From: CAZLLV01 sp964560325
GTDB lineage: Bacteria > Acidobacteriota > Thermoanaerobaculia > Multivoradales > DATKCC01
Direction: 5' to 3'
NCBI GenBank assembly: GCA_964560325.1
Contig: CAZLLV010000501.1
Location: 1 to 17,886 of the forward strand
Length of the DNA: 17,886 bases
This document shows, in pieces, positions 6,501-15,400 of this stretch. A program made the translations under genes and the position numbers. Below the pieces are notes generated by a model, which saw nothing but the letters and a program-made list of their open reading frames with translations, ran no database searches and had not been told where the DNA came from. Within the stretch, counting starts at the first letter, position 1, and every line of letters starts with the position of its first letter.

Positions 6501-9380
6501 CCGCTCCGGCGCGACGGTTCCGCCCGGCTCCTGGCGCCCACGGACACCGCGGCCTACGAGGCCCTGCTGGACGCGGCCGCCGGCGACGCGGGAGGAGCGA
6601 TCGAGCGGATCGTCCACCTGTGGACGGTCGGGGCGACGTTCCCGGACGGCGACGGCGGGCGGCGACGCCTGGAGGAGCTGGGATGGGGCAGCCTGCAGCG
6701 GCTGGGCCGCGCGATCGGCCGGCGGGGCCTCGACGGGCTGGTGCTCGGCGTGGTCACCGAGGGGATGCAGGAGGTGGTCGGCGGCGACCTCGGGACGGCG
6801 GAGGCGGCGATGGTGCTGGGCCCCTGCCTGGTGCTGCCCGGCGAGTCGGCCGCGATCGCCTGCCGCAGCATCGACCTCGACCCGCGCGCTGCCGGCGGCC
6901 GCTCGGAGAGCGAACGGACGGCGTGCGTCGACCGGCTGCTGATCGAGCTCGGCCCCCTGGCGCCCGCCCCCGGCGGTGCCGACGACGGCACGGCACAGGT
7001 GGCCTACCGCGGCGGTCACCGCTGGGTGCGCGCCGTCGAGCGCGTCCCGGTGCCGGAGCCGCGGCCGGACGAGCTCCCCCTCCGGGACCGGGGGGTCTAC
7101 CTGATCACCGGCGGCCTCGGCGGCATGGGGCTGACCTTCGCCGCCCACCTGGCGCACAAGGTGGCGGCGCGGCTGGTCCTCGTCGGGCGCACCGGGCTGC
7201 CGCCGCGCTCCGAGTGGGACCGGCTGCTAGCCGAGGACGATGCGAGCGGTGGCGGCGGAGCGGGCGACCGGCGCACCGCGGCGGCGATCCGGGCGGTGCG
7301 GGAGATCGAGGCGGCGGGAGGAGAGGTGCTCGCGGCCGCCGCCGACGTGGCGGACCGCGAAGCCGTGGCGGAGGTGCTCGAACGCGCCCGCGAGCGCTTC
7401 GGTCCGGTCCAGGGAGTCATCCACGCGGCCGGCGTGGCGCCCGGCGGCCTCCTCCAGATGTCCGAGCCGGAAGCCGCCGGCGCCGGTCTCGCGGCCAAGG
7501 TCCACGGCACGCGAGTGCTCGACGACCTTCTCGGCAAGGAGGGCGAGCCGCTCGACTTCTTCCTCGTCTGCTCCTCGCGCAGCGTCCTCCTGGCGCCGCC
7601 CGGCGCCGCCGACTACGTGGCGGCCAACAGTTTTCTCGACGCCTTCGTCCTCGAACGCAACGCCCGCCGGGAGCGCGGGGAGGTGTCGGGCGGGCCGGCC
7701 GTGGCGGTCGACTGGTGCGCCTGGCGCGGCGTCGGGATGTTGGAGGACGCCGCCTCCGCCACCCTGTCCGCCGACCCGGTCGAGGCGCCTCCGGGCGTCG
7801 AGCAACCGCTCGACCACCCGCTTCTCGACCGGCGCTGGGTCGCCGACGACGGGCGCGAGACCGTGGAGACGGTGTTCAGCCCGCGCACCCACTGGGTGCT
7901 CGACGAGCACCGCATCAGCGGTCATGCGGTGCTGGTGGGGACGATCTATCTCGAGCTGGCGCGTGCGGCTCTGGCCGTGCGCGGCGACCACGGTCCGCTC
8001 GAGGTGTCGGACGTCTTCTTCCTGAACCCCGTCCGCCTGCGCGACGACGAAGCGCGCGCCGTGCGCCTGGTGCTCGATCCCCGGGAGGACGGCGCCTTCG
8101 ACTTCCACGCCGCCAGCCGCCTGACCACCGCCGACGGCCGGGTCACCTGGGAGCGCGCGATGATGGGCACGATCGGTCCGCTGCGCGACCCGGCGGAAGC
8201 GGCCGCGGCGGCGCCCGCCGTCGACCCCGCCGCGGTGCGCTCGCGCTCGTCGCTCGACCCCTCGATGGCGGCCGTCGAGCAGGAGCTGCGCGAGGACCTG
8301 GGGCCGCGCTGGCAGACGGTCCGGCAGGTCCACCGTGGAGACGGAGAGGTACTCGGCCTCCTCGAGCTGGCGGAGGAGTGGGAGAGCGACGTGGAGGAGA
8401 TGCTCCTCCACCCGGCGCTCCTCGACCGCGCGGTCAGCCTGGGCGTCAACTACCTGGCGGACGACCTGCCGGACGAGTTCTTCCTCCCCATGTCGTACCG
8501 CCGGCTGGTGATCCACGAACCGCTGCCTCGGCGCATCCTCGCGTGGGTGCGCCGCCTCGACCGCGACCTGCCGGTGCGCGAGACCATCTCGTTCGCGATC
8601 ACCCTGCTCGACGAGAGCGGCCGGGTGCTCGTCGACATCGACCGGTTCAGCCGCAAGCGGGTCGGCGACGCCTGGGCTCAGCTCCGCTCGATGGTCGCCA
8701 AGGAGGGTGCGGAGGGCCCCGCGGCCGGCGCGGACGGGACCGGCGGGGCCGACGGGGCCGATCCCGGCGGCTCGCCCGACGGGGCGGCAGGCCGCCTGCG
8801 AGAGGCCCTCGACGCCGGGATCGACCCCGAGGAGGGGTGCCGGGTCCTCGACCGCGCCCTCGCGGCGGCGGCGATCGGACGGCTCATCGTGTCGCCGGAC
8901 GACCTGCCGGCCGCGATCGACGCCGCCCTCCACCGGCGCGGGCTGGCGGCCCTGGACGAGGTCGCCGAGCTGTCCGCGGACACGCCCCGGCACGAACGCC
9001 CGGACCTCGGCAACCCGTACGTCGACCCGGAGTCGCCGCTCGAGGAGACCCTGGCGCGGATCTGGGGGGACGTGCTGGGGGTCGGGCAGGTCGGCGCCGA
9101 AGACAACTTCTTCGAGCTCGGCGGCGACTCCGTGCTCGGCGTCCAGGTGATCGCACGGGCGAAGAAGGAGGGCGTCGACGTGGCGCCCGCCCAGCTCTTC
9201 GAGCTCCAGACGGTGCGCGCGCTGGCGGCGCGGATCGAGGAGTCGGCCGGTGACGCTCCCGAGGGTGGGACCGCCGGGGGCGACGAGGCCGCGCCGGCGC
9301 CGGTCGCGGCCGGTCAGCTCGACAAGCTGGCCGGGCTCCTCGCCCGGGCCGACGGCCGGGGCGGCGGGAACGAAGCATGA
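3534..9380 (+). CDS. Type I PKS module: KS-AT(malonyl)-KR-DH-like-ACP
   Basis: A 1948-residue single-module modular PKS that extends an aminoacyl chain by two carbons. KS about 11-435 with the Cys-His-His triad C181 (QTTCSTAL), H317 (HGTGTPLGDP) and H357 (NLGHLDTAAG). AT about 539-840 with S633 in GHSIGEW and HAFH at 732-735, the malonyl-CoA signature. Post-AT linker YPFERRRHW. KR structural part about 915-1185, then the catalytic part with TGGLGGMG at 1192-1199 and a complete tetrad K1322, S1348, Y1361, N1365. DH-like domain about 1420-1710. Gly/Ala/Asp-rich linker about 1723-1753. KR-tail-like segment from 1762. ACP about 1835-1905 with S1866 in LGGDSV. The protein has only about ten residues before the KS, so no N-terminal docking domain of the PKS-PKS kind; this fits a partner that is an NRPS. 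It overlaps both neighbours by ATGA. The domain order and the DH motifs are unusual. Confidence 0.95.
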   Translation: MSSPRPELLDAVAIVGMACRFPGAPTVEAFWDNLCGGVESIRRFSAEELRAAGMPAEVAADPDLVPANGSLDDVESFDAAFFDMSPRVAEITDPQQRLFLECVWEAFERAGHDPARSRKTVGVWAGESLNAYLLRNIADPRFLGSLGELQTAVGNRTDHLATSVAYKLDLRGPAVTVQTTCSTALVAVHLASQALLNHQCAMAVAGGVRVQVPQATGYAWQAGGIFSRDGHCRPFDAAASGTVNGSGAGAVVLKRLEDALADGDTVHAVLRGSAINNDGAGKIGYTAPSVDGQARVIALAQAVAGVDPDSIGFVEAHGTGTPLGDPIEVAALTRVFRQKTERRGFCALGAVKSNLGHLDTAAGAAGLIKAALALERGTIPPTLHFERPSPELKLEESPFFVPREAVRWERENGSPRRAGVSSFGIGGTNAHLVLEEPPATEPSGPSRPWQMLLLSARTSAALEAATENLARHLEERVASGGFGDRELADSACTLQTGRRAFEYRRAVVCRNAEEAISLFRRVDPRRVVTSLQEPRQRRVAFLFPGQGAQHPGMAAALYDTEPLFRGEIDRCAELLRESLDGIDLRRAALDPAASPEQLRDTAIAQPALFAVEWSLARLWRSWGVEPAAMLGHSIGEWVAATVAGVFRLEDALALVAERGRLVASLPAGTMLSVHLPESELAERLEAAGIDLEVAAVNRPGVTVVAGREEEVGRAEAALVPAGVALRRLHTSHAFHSRMMEPVVDALSAAVARVERRPPELPWISNPTGDWIAPEQATDPEYWGRHLRQPVRFGAGAERLLRDDDWLFLEVGPGTGLSTLLRQHPARGTGSVVQSSLPHSREERAADEALITALGRLWLAGQPIDWDAFYEGERRRRAVLPTYPFERRRHWFEPAVEARADGSRARAGVRSGDDPADWLWTATWQRSAPPALFRTADGGRERLAAGLEAERWLLFVDDTGLGDALADRLESAGKRVVRVRAAESAAPDEEPLRRDGSARLLAPTDTAAYEALLDAAAGDAGGAIERIVHLWTVGATFPDGDGGRRRLEELGWGSLQRLGRAIGRRGLDGLVLGVVTEGMQEVVGGDLGTAEAAMVLGPCLVLPGESAAIACRSIDLDPRAAGGRSESERTACVDRLLIELGPLAPAPGGADDGTAQVAYRGGHRWVRAVERVPVPEPRPDELPLRDRGVYLITGGLGGMGLTFAAHLAHKVAARLVLVGRTGLPPRSEWDRLLAEDDASGGGGAGDRRTAAAIRAVREIEAAGGEVLAAAADVADREAVAEVLERARERFGPVQGVIHAAGVAPGGLLQMSEPEAAGAGLAAKVHGTRVLDDLLGKEGEPLDFFLVCSSRSVLLAPPGAADYVAANSFLDAFVLERNARRERGEVSGGPAVAVDWCAWRGVGMLEDAASATLSADPVEAPPGVEQPLDHPLLDRRWVADDGRETVETVFSPRTHWVLDEHRISGHAVLVGTIYLELARAALAVRGDHGPLEVSDVFFLNPVRLRDDEARAVRLVLDPREDGAFDFHAASRLTTADGRVTWERAMMGTIGPLRDPAEAAAAAPAVDPAAVRSRSSLDPSMAAVEQELREDLGPRWQTVRQVHRGDGEVLGLLELAEEWESDVEEMLLHPALLDRAVSLGVNYLADDLPDEFFLPMSYRRLVIHEPLPRRILAWVRRLDRDLPVRETISFAITLLDESGRVLVDIDRFSRKRVGDAWAQLRSMVAKEGAEGPAAGADGTGGADGADPGGSPDGAAGRLREALDAGIDPEEGCRVLDRALAAAAIGRLIVSPDDLPAAIDAALHRRGLAALDEVAELSADTPRHERPDLGNPYVDPESPLEETLARIWGDVLGVGQVGAEDNFFELGGDSVLGVQVIARAKKEGVDVAPAQLFELQTVRALAARIEESAGDAPEGGTAGGDEAAPAPVAAGQLDKLAGLLARADGRGGGNEA
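6280..7770 (+). other. Ketoreductase domain (structural plus catalytic parts)
   Basis: NADPH-dependent SDR-type ketoreductase that should reduce the beta-keto group formed by the KS. The cofactor loop TGGLGGMG is at residues 1192-1199 of the PKS. The catalytic tetrad is intact: K1322 (AAKVHGT), S1348 (CSSRS), Y1361 and N1365 (DYVAANSFLDAF). After HAAGV (1297-1301) the sequence reads APG where B-type KRs carry LDD, so there is no B-type signature. That weakly favours A-type or an unclassified stereochemistry. The catalytic part ends near AVDWCAWRGVGM, after which a DH-like domain follows instead of the usual short KR tail. Confidence 0.85.
7790..8660 (+). other. Dehydratase-like (PS-DH, hot-dog) domain with altered catalytic motifs
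   Basis: Located after the KR catalytic core. It opens with DHPLLDRRW near residue 1427. The first DH motif, normally HxxxGxxxxP, reads HRISGHAVLV at 1459-1468: the histidine and glycine are kept but the proline is valine. The Tyr-Gly-Pro motif is LGPRW. The second catalytic motif, normally LDxxxQ or LDxxxH, follows HPALLD as DRAVS at 1631-1635, so the aspartate is kept and the last position is serine. The likely catalytic His-Asp pair (H1459, D1631) is therefore present in a non-standard surround. It may dehydrate the beta-hydroxy thioester slowly, act on an unusual substrate, or be inactive. Confidence 0.75.
8814..8940 (+). other. KR C-terminal segment displaced downstream of the DH-like domain
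   Basis: Residues from about 1762 read GIDPEEGCRVLDRAL and then IVSPDDLPAAID. In many PKS and NRPS/PKS modules this kind of segment (GI-PEEG, a helix, then a VS-DL stretch) directly follows the KR WxxWxxxGM end. Here it is separated from that end by the whole DH-like domain and a Gly/Ala/Asp-rich linker at about 1723-1753. The assignment is by pattern recognition. Confidence 0.55.
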
Positions 9381-9409
9381 GCGAAAGGAGCTCCGAGACC
9401 GCGATGGAG
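9366..9409 (+). promoter_or_regulatory. ATGA coupling site and competing starts, PKS to NRPS
   Basis: The ATG at 9377 overlaps the PKS stop TGA (9378-9380) but has only a weak GGGAA (9366-9370) upstream. A second in-frame ATG at 9404 is preceded by AAAGGAG (9384-9390) at a long 13-base spacing. It would give a protein nine residues shorter, beginning MENVQDVYRLSP, which still contains the whole C domain. I keep 9377 because the other junctions use the same overlap. Confidence 0.6.
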
Positions 9410-12400
9410 AACGTCCAGGACGTCTACCGCTTGTCGCCCACCCAGGAGGCGATGCTGTTCCAGAGCCTGCTCTCCCCGGGCTCGGGCGCGTTCGTGATGC
9501 AGACCGGCTGGACGCTGCGGGGGGACTTCGACCCCGAGCGGTTCGAGCGCGCGTTCCAGCGGGTGACGGACGCCAACCCGTCGCTCAAGACCGCGTTCTT
9601 CTGGGAAGAGCTCGAGGCCCCGCTCCAGGTGGTGCGCGCCGAGGTCGAGCTGCCGGTGGAGCGCCACGACTGGCGGAGCCTGGAGCCGGAAGAGGTCGAG
9701 CGGCGGATCGGCGAATGGCTGCGGGTCGACCGCGAGCGGGGCTTCGACCTCACCCGCGCGCCGCTGATGCGCCTGGCTCGCTTCGACCTCGACGGCGCGA
9801 CCCGGTACCTCTGGAGCCATCACCACCTGCTGGTCGACGGCTGGTCGATCCCGCTCCTGCTCGATCAGGTGTTCAAGAGCTACGACCGGCCGGCCGTGGA
9901 GGACGCGCCGCCGACGGCCGGCCGCCCCTACCGGGACTACATCGGCTGGCTCGAGGCGCAGAACCTCGCCGAGGCCGAGGAGTTCTGGCGCCGGGAGCTG
10001 GGGCCGAGCGCCGCGGCGGCCGGCTCGGCTCCGCGGCTCGGCCCGGGGGTCGGCGTCGACGGCTACGAAACCCGGCGGCGCGACCTTTCGGCGACGGACA
10101 CGGCGCGCCTGCGCGCTCTCGGCCGGCGGCACAAGCTGACCCTCAACACACTGGTCGGCGCCGCCTGGGGCCTGCTGCTCGCCCACGAGCGGGGCGACGA
10201 CGAGGCGATCTTCGGCAGCGTGGTCTCCGGCCGGCCGGCGGACCTGTCCGGCTCGGAGCTCATGGTCGGGCTGTTCATCAACACCCAGCCGGTGCGGGTG
10301 CCGATCGAGCCCGACCGCCCGCTCGTCGACTGGCTGGCCGGGCTCCAGCGCACGCAGGCGCAGAGCCGGCGCTTCGAGCACTGCCCGCTCGCCAGGATCC
10401 AGGAGTGGTGCGGCGTGCGCCGGGGGCGCGACCTGTTCGACAGCCTGATCATTTTCGAGAACCTGCCGGGCGAGGAGATGCTCGCCACCTGGCAGCAGGG
10501 CTTCGAGGTCACCGACGTCTTCCGCACCGAGGACCGTACCGGATACCCGCTGGCGCTCGCGGTCTTCCCGGAGGAGCGGCTCGGCCTGCAGCTCACCGCG
10601 GCCGCGTCCGAGCGCAGCGGGGAGGCGGTCGAGCGGACGCTCGAACGCCTGGAGGTCCTGCTCCTCGGCCTGGCGCAGCGGGCCGACGCTCCGGAGGCGA
10701 AGGTCGGCGACCTCTCGCCGGTGGGCGAGGAGGAGCGGCGCCGGGTGACGCTCGACTGGAGCGGCGCCTGCGTCGAGAGCCTGGCGAGCGGCCCCCCGGT
10801 GCACCGGACGATCGCCGAGCGGGCCGCGGCCTCGCCGCAGGCGCCGGCCCTGGTCGCCCCGGCGGCCGACGACACCCTCGACGGCGCCCGCGTGGTGTCG
10901 TACGGCGAGCTCGCCGAGCGCACGACGCGCCTGGCGAGCCACCTGCGGGCGCGCGGCGTGGGCGCCGAGACCCGGGTCGCCGTCGCCCTCGAGCGCGGGC
11001 CCGACCTGGTCGTCTCTCTGCTCGCCGTGCTCGAGGCGGGCGGCGCCTACCTCCCGATCGATCCCGCGGACCCCGCCGAGCGCCTGCGGTTCCTGCTCGA
11101 AGACGGCGACGTCCGGGTGCTGGTCACCGCCGGGGCGGCCGCGGAGGCGCTCGCGGGGGCGATGACGCCCGTGCTCGAGAGCCCTCCCTCCGGCACCGGT
11201 CCGGCCGTGGTCCGGCTGGACGCCGAGGCGGACGCCATCGCCCGCAGCGCCCCGCTGCCGCCTGCACGGGTCGCCCCGGAGCAGGCGGCCTACGTCATCT
11301 ACACATCCGGCTCCACCGGCCGGCCGAAGGGCGTGGTGGTGCCGCACGCCGCCCTCGCCCACCACACCGCGGCGGCCCTCGACGCCTACGGCCTGCGCCC
11401 GCACGACCGCGTGCTCCAGTTCGCCTCGGCGAGCTTCGACGCCAGCGCGGAAGAGATCTACCCGGCCCTCGCGGCGGGCGCCGCCCTGGTCTTCCGGACC
11501 CCCGGAATGACCGGCTCGACCGCCCGCTTCCTCGACGCCTGCGCCGCCTGGGAGCTGACCCTCCTCGACCTGCCCACCGCCTGGTGGCACGAGCTCGCGG
11601 CGGCCCTCGGCGAACCGGGCGGGGGTCGCCTGCCGGAATCGGTGGGCACCGTGGTGATCGGCGGCGAGGCGGCGCGCGCCGACCGGCTCGCCCGGTGGCT
11701 CCGCCACGCAGGTGCCTCGGCCCGGCTGGTCAACACCTACGGCCCCACCGAGGGGACGATCGTCTCGACCCGCTGGCGGCCGCCGGCCGGCGCCGCGAGC
11801 CCGGACGGCGAAGCGGCGGTGCCGATCGGCACGCCGCTGCCCGGCGTGCGCGTCCACGTCGCCGACCGGCGGCTCGAACCGGTGGGCGTCGGCGTCACCG
11901 GCGAGCTCCTCCTCGCCGGCGGCGGGCTGGCGCGCGGATACCTCGGGCGCCCGGCGCTGACCGCCGAGCGCTTCGTCCCCGACCCGTTCGCGGCCGAGCG
12001 CGGAGCCGCCGGCGAGCGGCTGTACCGCAGCGGCGATCTCGCCCGCTGGAGCGAAGCCGGCGAGCTCGAGTTCCGCGGCCGGACCGACCGCCAGGTCAAG
12101 GTGCGCGGCTTCCGGGTCGAGTGCGGAGAGATCGAGGCGCGCCTCGCCGAGCACCCGGCCGTGCGCGAGGCGGTGGTCGTGGCGCGGCGGGACGCGACCG
12201 GGGCGGACGTCCTGGTGGCCTACCCCGTCTGGCGCGACGGAGTGGCGGCCGCGGAGCGGCCGGACCCGCCGGCGCTGCGGCGGTTCCTCGCCGAGCGGCT
12301 GCCGGCGTGGATGGTCCCGTCGCTGGTCCACCCGCTCGCCGCCCTGCCGCTCACCGCGAGCGGCAAGGTCGACCGGAACGGGCTGCCGGAGCCGGAGCGG

Positions 12401-15400
12401 CCGACGGCCACCGCCGGGGAGCAGGCCGCGGACGACGCCGCGCCGACGCCGGTCGAAGAGACGCTCGCCGGGATCTGGGCCCGGGTCCTCGGGGTGGAGC
12501 GGGTCGCGATCGGCGCCGACCTGTTCGACCTGGGTGCCCACTCGCTGATGATCACCCAGGTGATCGCCCGCTGCCGTGACGCCTTCGACGTCGAGCTGCC
12601 GCTCGAGGCGTTCTTCGAGGAGCCGACGATCGCGGGCCAGGCACGGCGGGTCGAGGGAGCGGAGCGGGGCCAGTTGCCGCCGATCCGTCCGCTGCCGCGC
12701 GACCCGGACGGGGAGGACCGGTTCCCTCTCGCCTATCCCCAGGAGCGCCTCTGGTTCCTGGCCCAGGTGGACCCGGAGAGCGTCTCCTACCACGTGCCGC
12801 GGGCGCTGCGCCTGCGCGGCCGGCTCGACCCGGAGGCGCTGCGCGGGGCCTACCAGGCACTGGTCGAGCGCCACGAGATCTTCCGCACCACGTTCCCCGC
12901 GGTGGACGGCCGTCCGGTCCAGCGGATCCATCCGCCGCGGCCCTTCCGTCTGCCGCGGGTCGACCTCTCCGCGCTGCCCGATGTGGCGCGGCGCATCGAG
13001 CTCGAGCGGCTGGTGCAGGCGGACGGCAACCGGCGCTTCGACCTCGAGCGGGGCCCGATGCTGCGGGCCACCCTGGTGATCCTCGGCGCCGACGAGCGGG
13101 CGGTGATCCAGACCGAGCACCACCTGGTCCACGACGGCTGGGCCGAGGGGGTCCTGCTGGGAGACCTCCTCGCCCTCTACCGGGCCTTCGCCGCCGGCGA
13201 GCCGAGCCCGCTCGAGCCGCTGCCGGTCCAGTTCGCCGACTTCGCCGCCTGGCAGCGCCGGCTCCTCACACCCGAGCGCCTGGAGCGCCAGCGGGAGTAC
13301 TGGGTGGAGCACCTGCGCGGCGCGCCGCCGGTCGTCACGCTGCCGACCGACCGCCCACGGCCGGCGGTCGCGAGCGGCCGGGGGGCGGCGCGGAACTTCT
13401 ACGTCCCCCGGCGCCTCGCCAGCGCGGTCGAAGCGCTCGGCCAGCGCTCCGGGGCGACGCTGTTCATGACCATGCTGGCGGCCTTCGACGCTCTGCTGGC
13501 GCGCTGGAGCGGGCAGGACGACGTGGTGGTGGGCTCGGGCGTCGCCAACCGGCGGCGGCGGGAGATCGAGGGCATGATCGGCATGGTGATCAACACCCTC
13601 GCCCTGCGCACCGACGTCGCGGGCGATCCGACCTTCCGCGAGCTCCTCGAGCGCGCCCGCCGCGTCTGTCTCGGCGCCTACACCCACCAGGACTTCCCCT
13701 TCCAGCTCCTGGTCGAGGCGTTGCAGCCGCCGCGGACCGCCAGCCACACGCCGATCTTCCAGGTGGCGTTCGCGTTCTACGACTCGCCCAGCCCGGTGCC
13801 CGAGATCCCCGGGCTCGACATCGAGACGATCGACGCCCAGAACCGGAGCTCGAAGTTCGACCTGCTGTGGATCCTCACGCCCTCGATCCCGATCGCCGAC
13901 CGCCACGATCCGCGCGGCGAGGTGGGCGCGACCCGGGTCCACATGGAGTGGAGCTCGGACCTCTTCGACACCACCACCATCCTGCGCTTCTGGGACCAGT
14001 ACGAGGGGCTGCTGGAGGCGGTGGTCGAGGCGCCGGAGCGCCGCCTGGCCGAGCTCGAGCGGCTCGCGCCCGCCGAGCGCCAGCAGGTGCTGGTCGAGTG
14101 GCCGGCGACGTCCCCCCGCGCGCACGCGCCGGTCGACGTCGCCGAGCGGGTCCTCGCCTGGGCGCACCGGACGCCGGACGCCGCGGCACTCGCGACGGCC
14201 GGATCGGTTCACTCCTACGGTGCGCTGGCGCAGCGCTCGGGCGAGCTGGCGGCGCGCCTTGCCGCGGCCGGCCTGGGCGACGGCGCCCGCGTCGCTCTCG
14301 CCCTCGCCCGCGGTCCGGAGCTGGCGGTCGCGATCCTGGCGGTGCTGCGGGCCGCGGCGGCCTGGCTGCCGGTCGACCTGGCCGATCCGCCGGACCGGCT
14401 GCGGCGGGTCCTGGACGACGCCGAGCCCGACCTGGTGCTCGTCGACCGGGTCTCGGCGCCCGCCGTCGAACGGATCGGCGCCGGAGCCGAAGCGCCCGGC
14501 GGCCGGCCGGTGTGGCGGATCGACGAGGTGGCGCAGGTGAGCCCGGGAACGGCTTCGGACGGCGGACGGGCGCCGCTCGTTCCGCCCCATCCGGCGAGCG
14601 AGGCCTACGTCATCTTCACCTCGGGCTCGACCGGTCAGCCGAAGGGCGTCTCCCTCACCCGCGGCGGGCTCGACCGCCTGATCGACGCCCAGATCGATCT
14701 CTTCGCCCTCGCCCCGGGCCGCCGGGTCCTCCAGTTCGCCGCGCCCGGCTTCGACGCGGCGGTCTCCGAGATCCTCACCACCCTGGGCGCCGGCGCCACC
14801 CTGGTGCTCGACGACCGGGAGGCGATCGCCCCCGGCGCCGCCCTCGCCGGCGCCCTGGCGCGGCACCGGATCGAGACCGTCACCCTGACCCCGACGGTCC
14901 TCGCCACCGTCGACCCGGCCGAGCTGCCGGGTCTCGCCACCGTGGTCGCGGCGGGAGAGGCCCTGCCGTGGCGGCTCGCCGCCCGCTGGTCGCCGGGCCG
15001 GCGCCTGCTCAACGCCTACGGACCGACCGAGACGACGGTCTGCTCGACGACCGCGGTGCTCGGCGAGCTGGCCGGCGACCGGCGCCCGCCGTCGATCGGC
15101 CGGCCGCTGCCCGGCGTGCGGGCGTACGTCGCCGACCCCCGCGGACGGGCGCTTCCCGTCGGCGTGCCGGGCGAGCTCCTGGTCGCGGGTCCCGGGCTCG
15201 CCCGCGGCTACGTCGGCCGCCCCGCCCTGACCGCGGAGCGCTTCGTGCCCGAGGCGGGCGACGTGCCGGGAGCTCGCGCCTACCGCACCGGCGACCTCGC
15301 CCGCTTCCGTCCCGACGGCGAGCTCGAGTCGCTGGGCCGGGTGGACCGGCAGGTCAAGGTGCGGGGCGTGCGCGTGGAGCTCGAGGAGGTGGAGGCGGCG

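Noticed and set aside
4877..9253. 1458-codon plus-strand open frame overlapping the PKS
   Set aside because: Arg/Gly/Pro-rich out-of-frame translation with no domain motifs, fully inside the PKS coding sequence.
12524..12544. LGAHSL in a T domain as a possible inactive carrier
   Set aside because: The serine that takes phosphopantetheine (S1056) and the histidine before it are kept. Gly to Ala at this place is a tolerated variant, so I do not call it broken.
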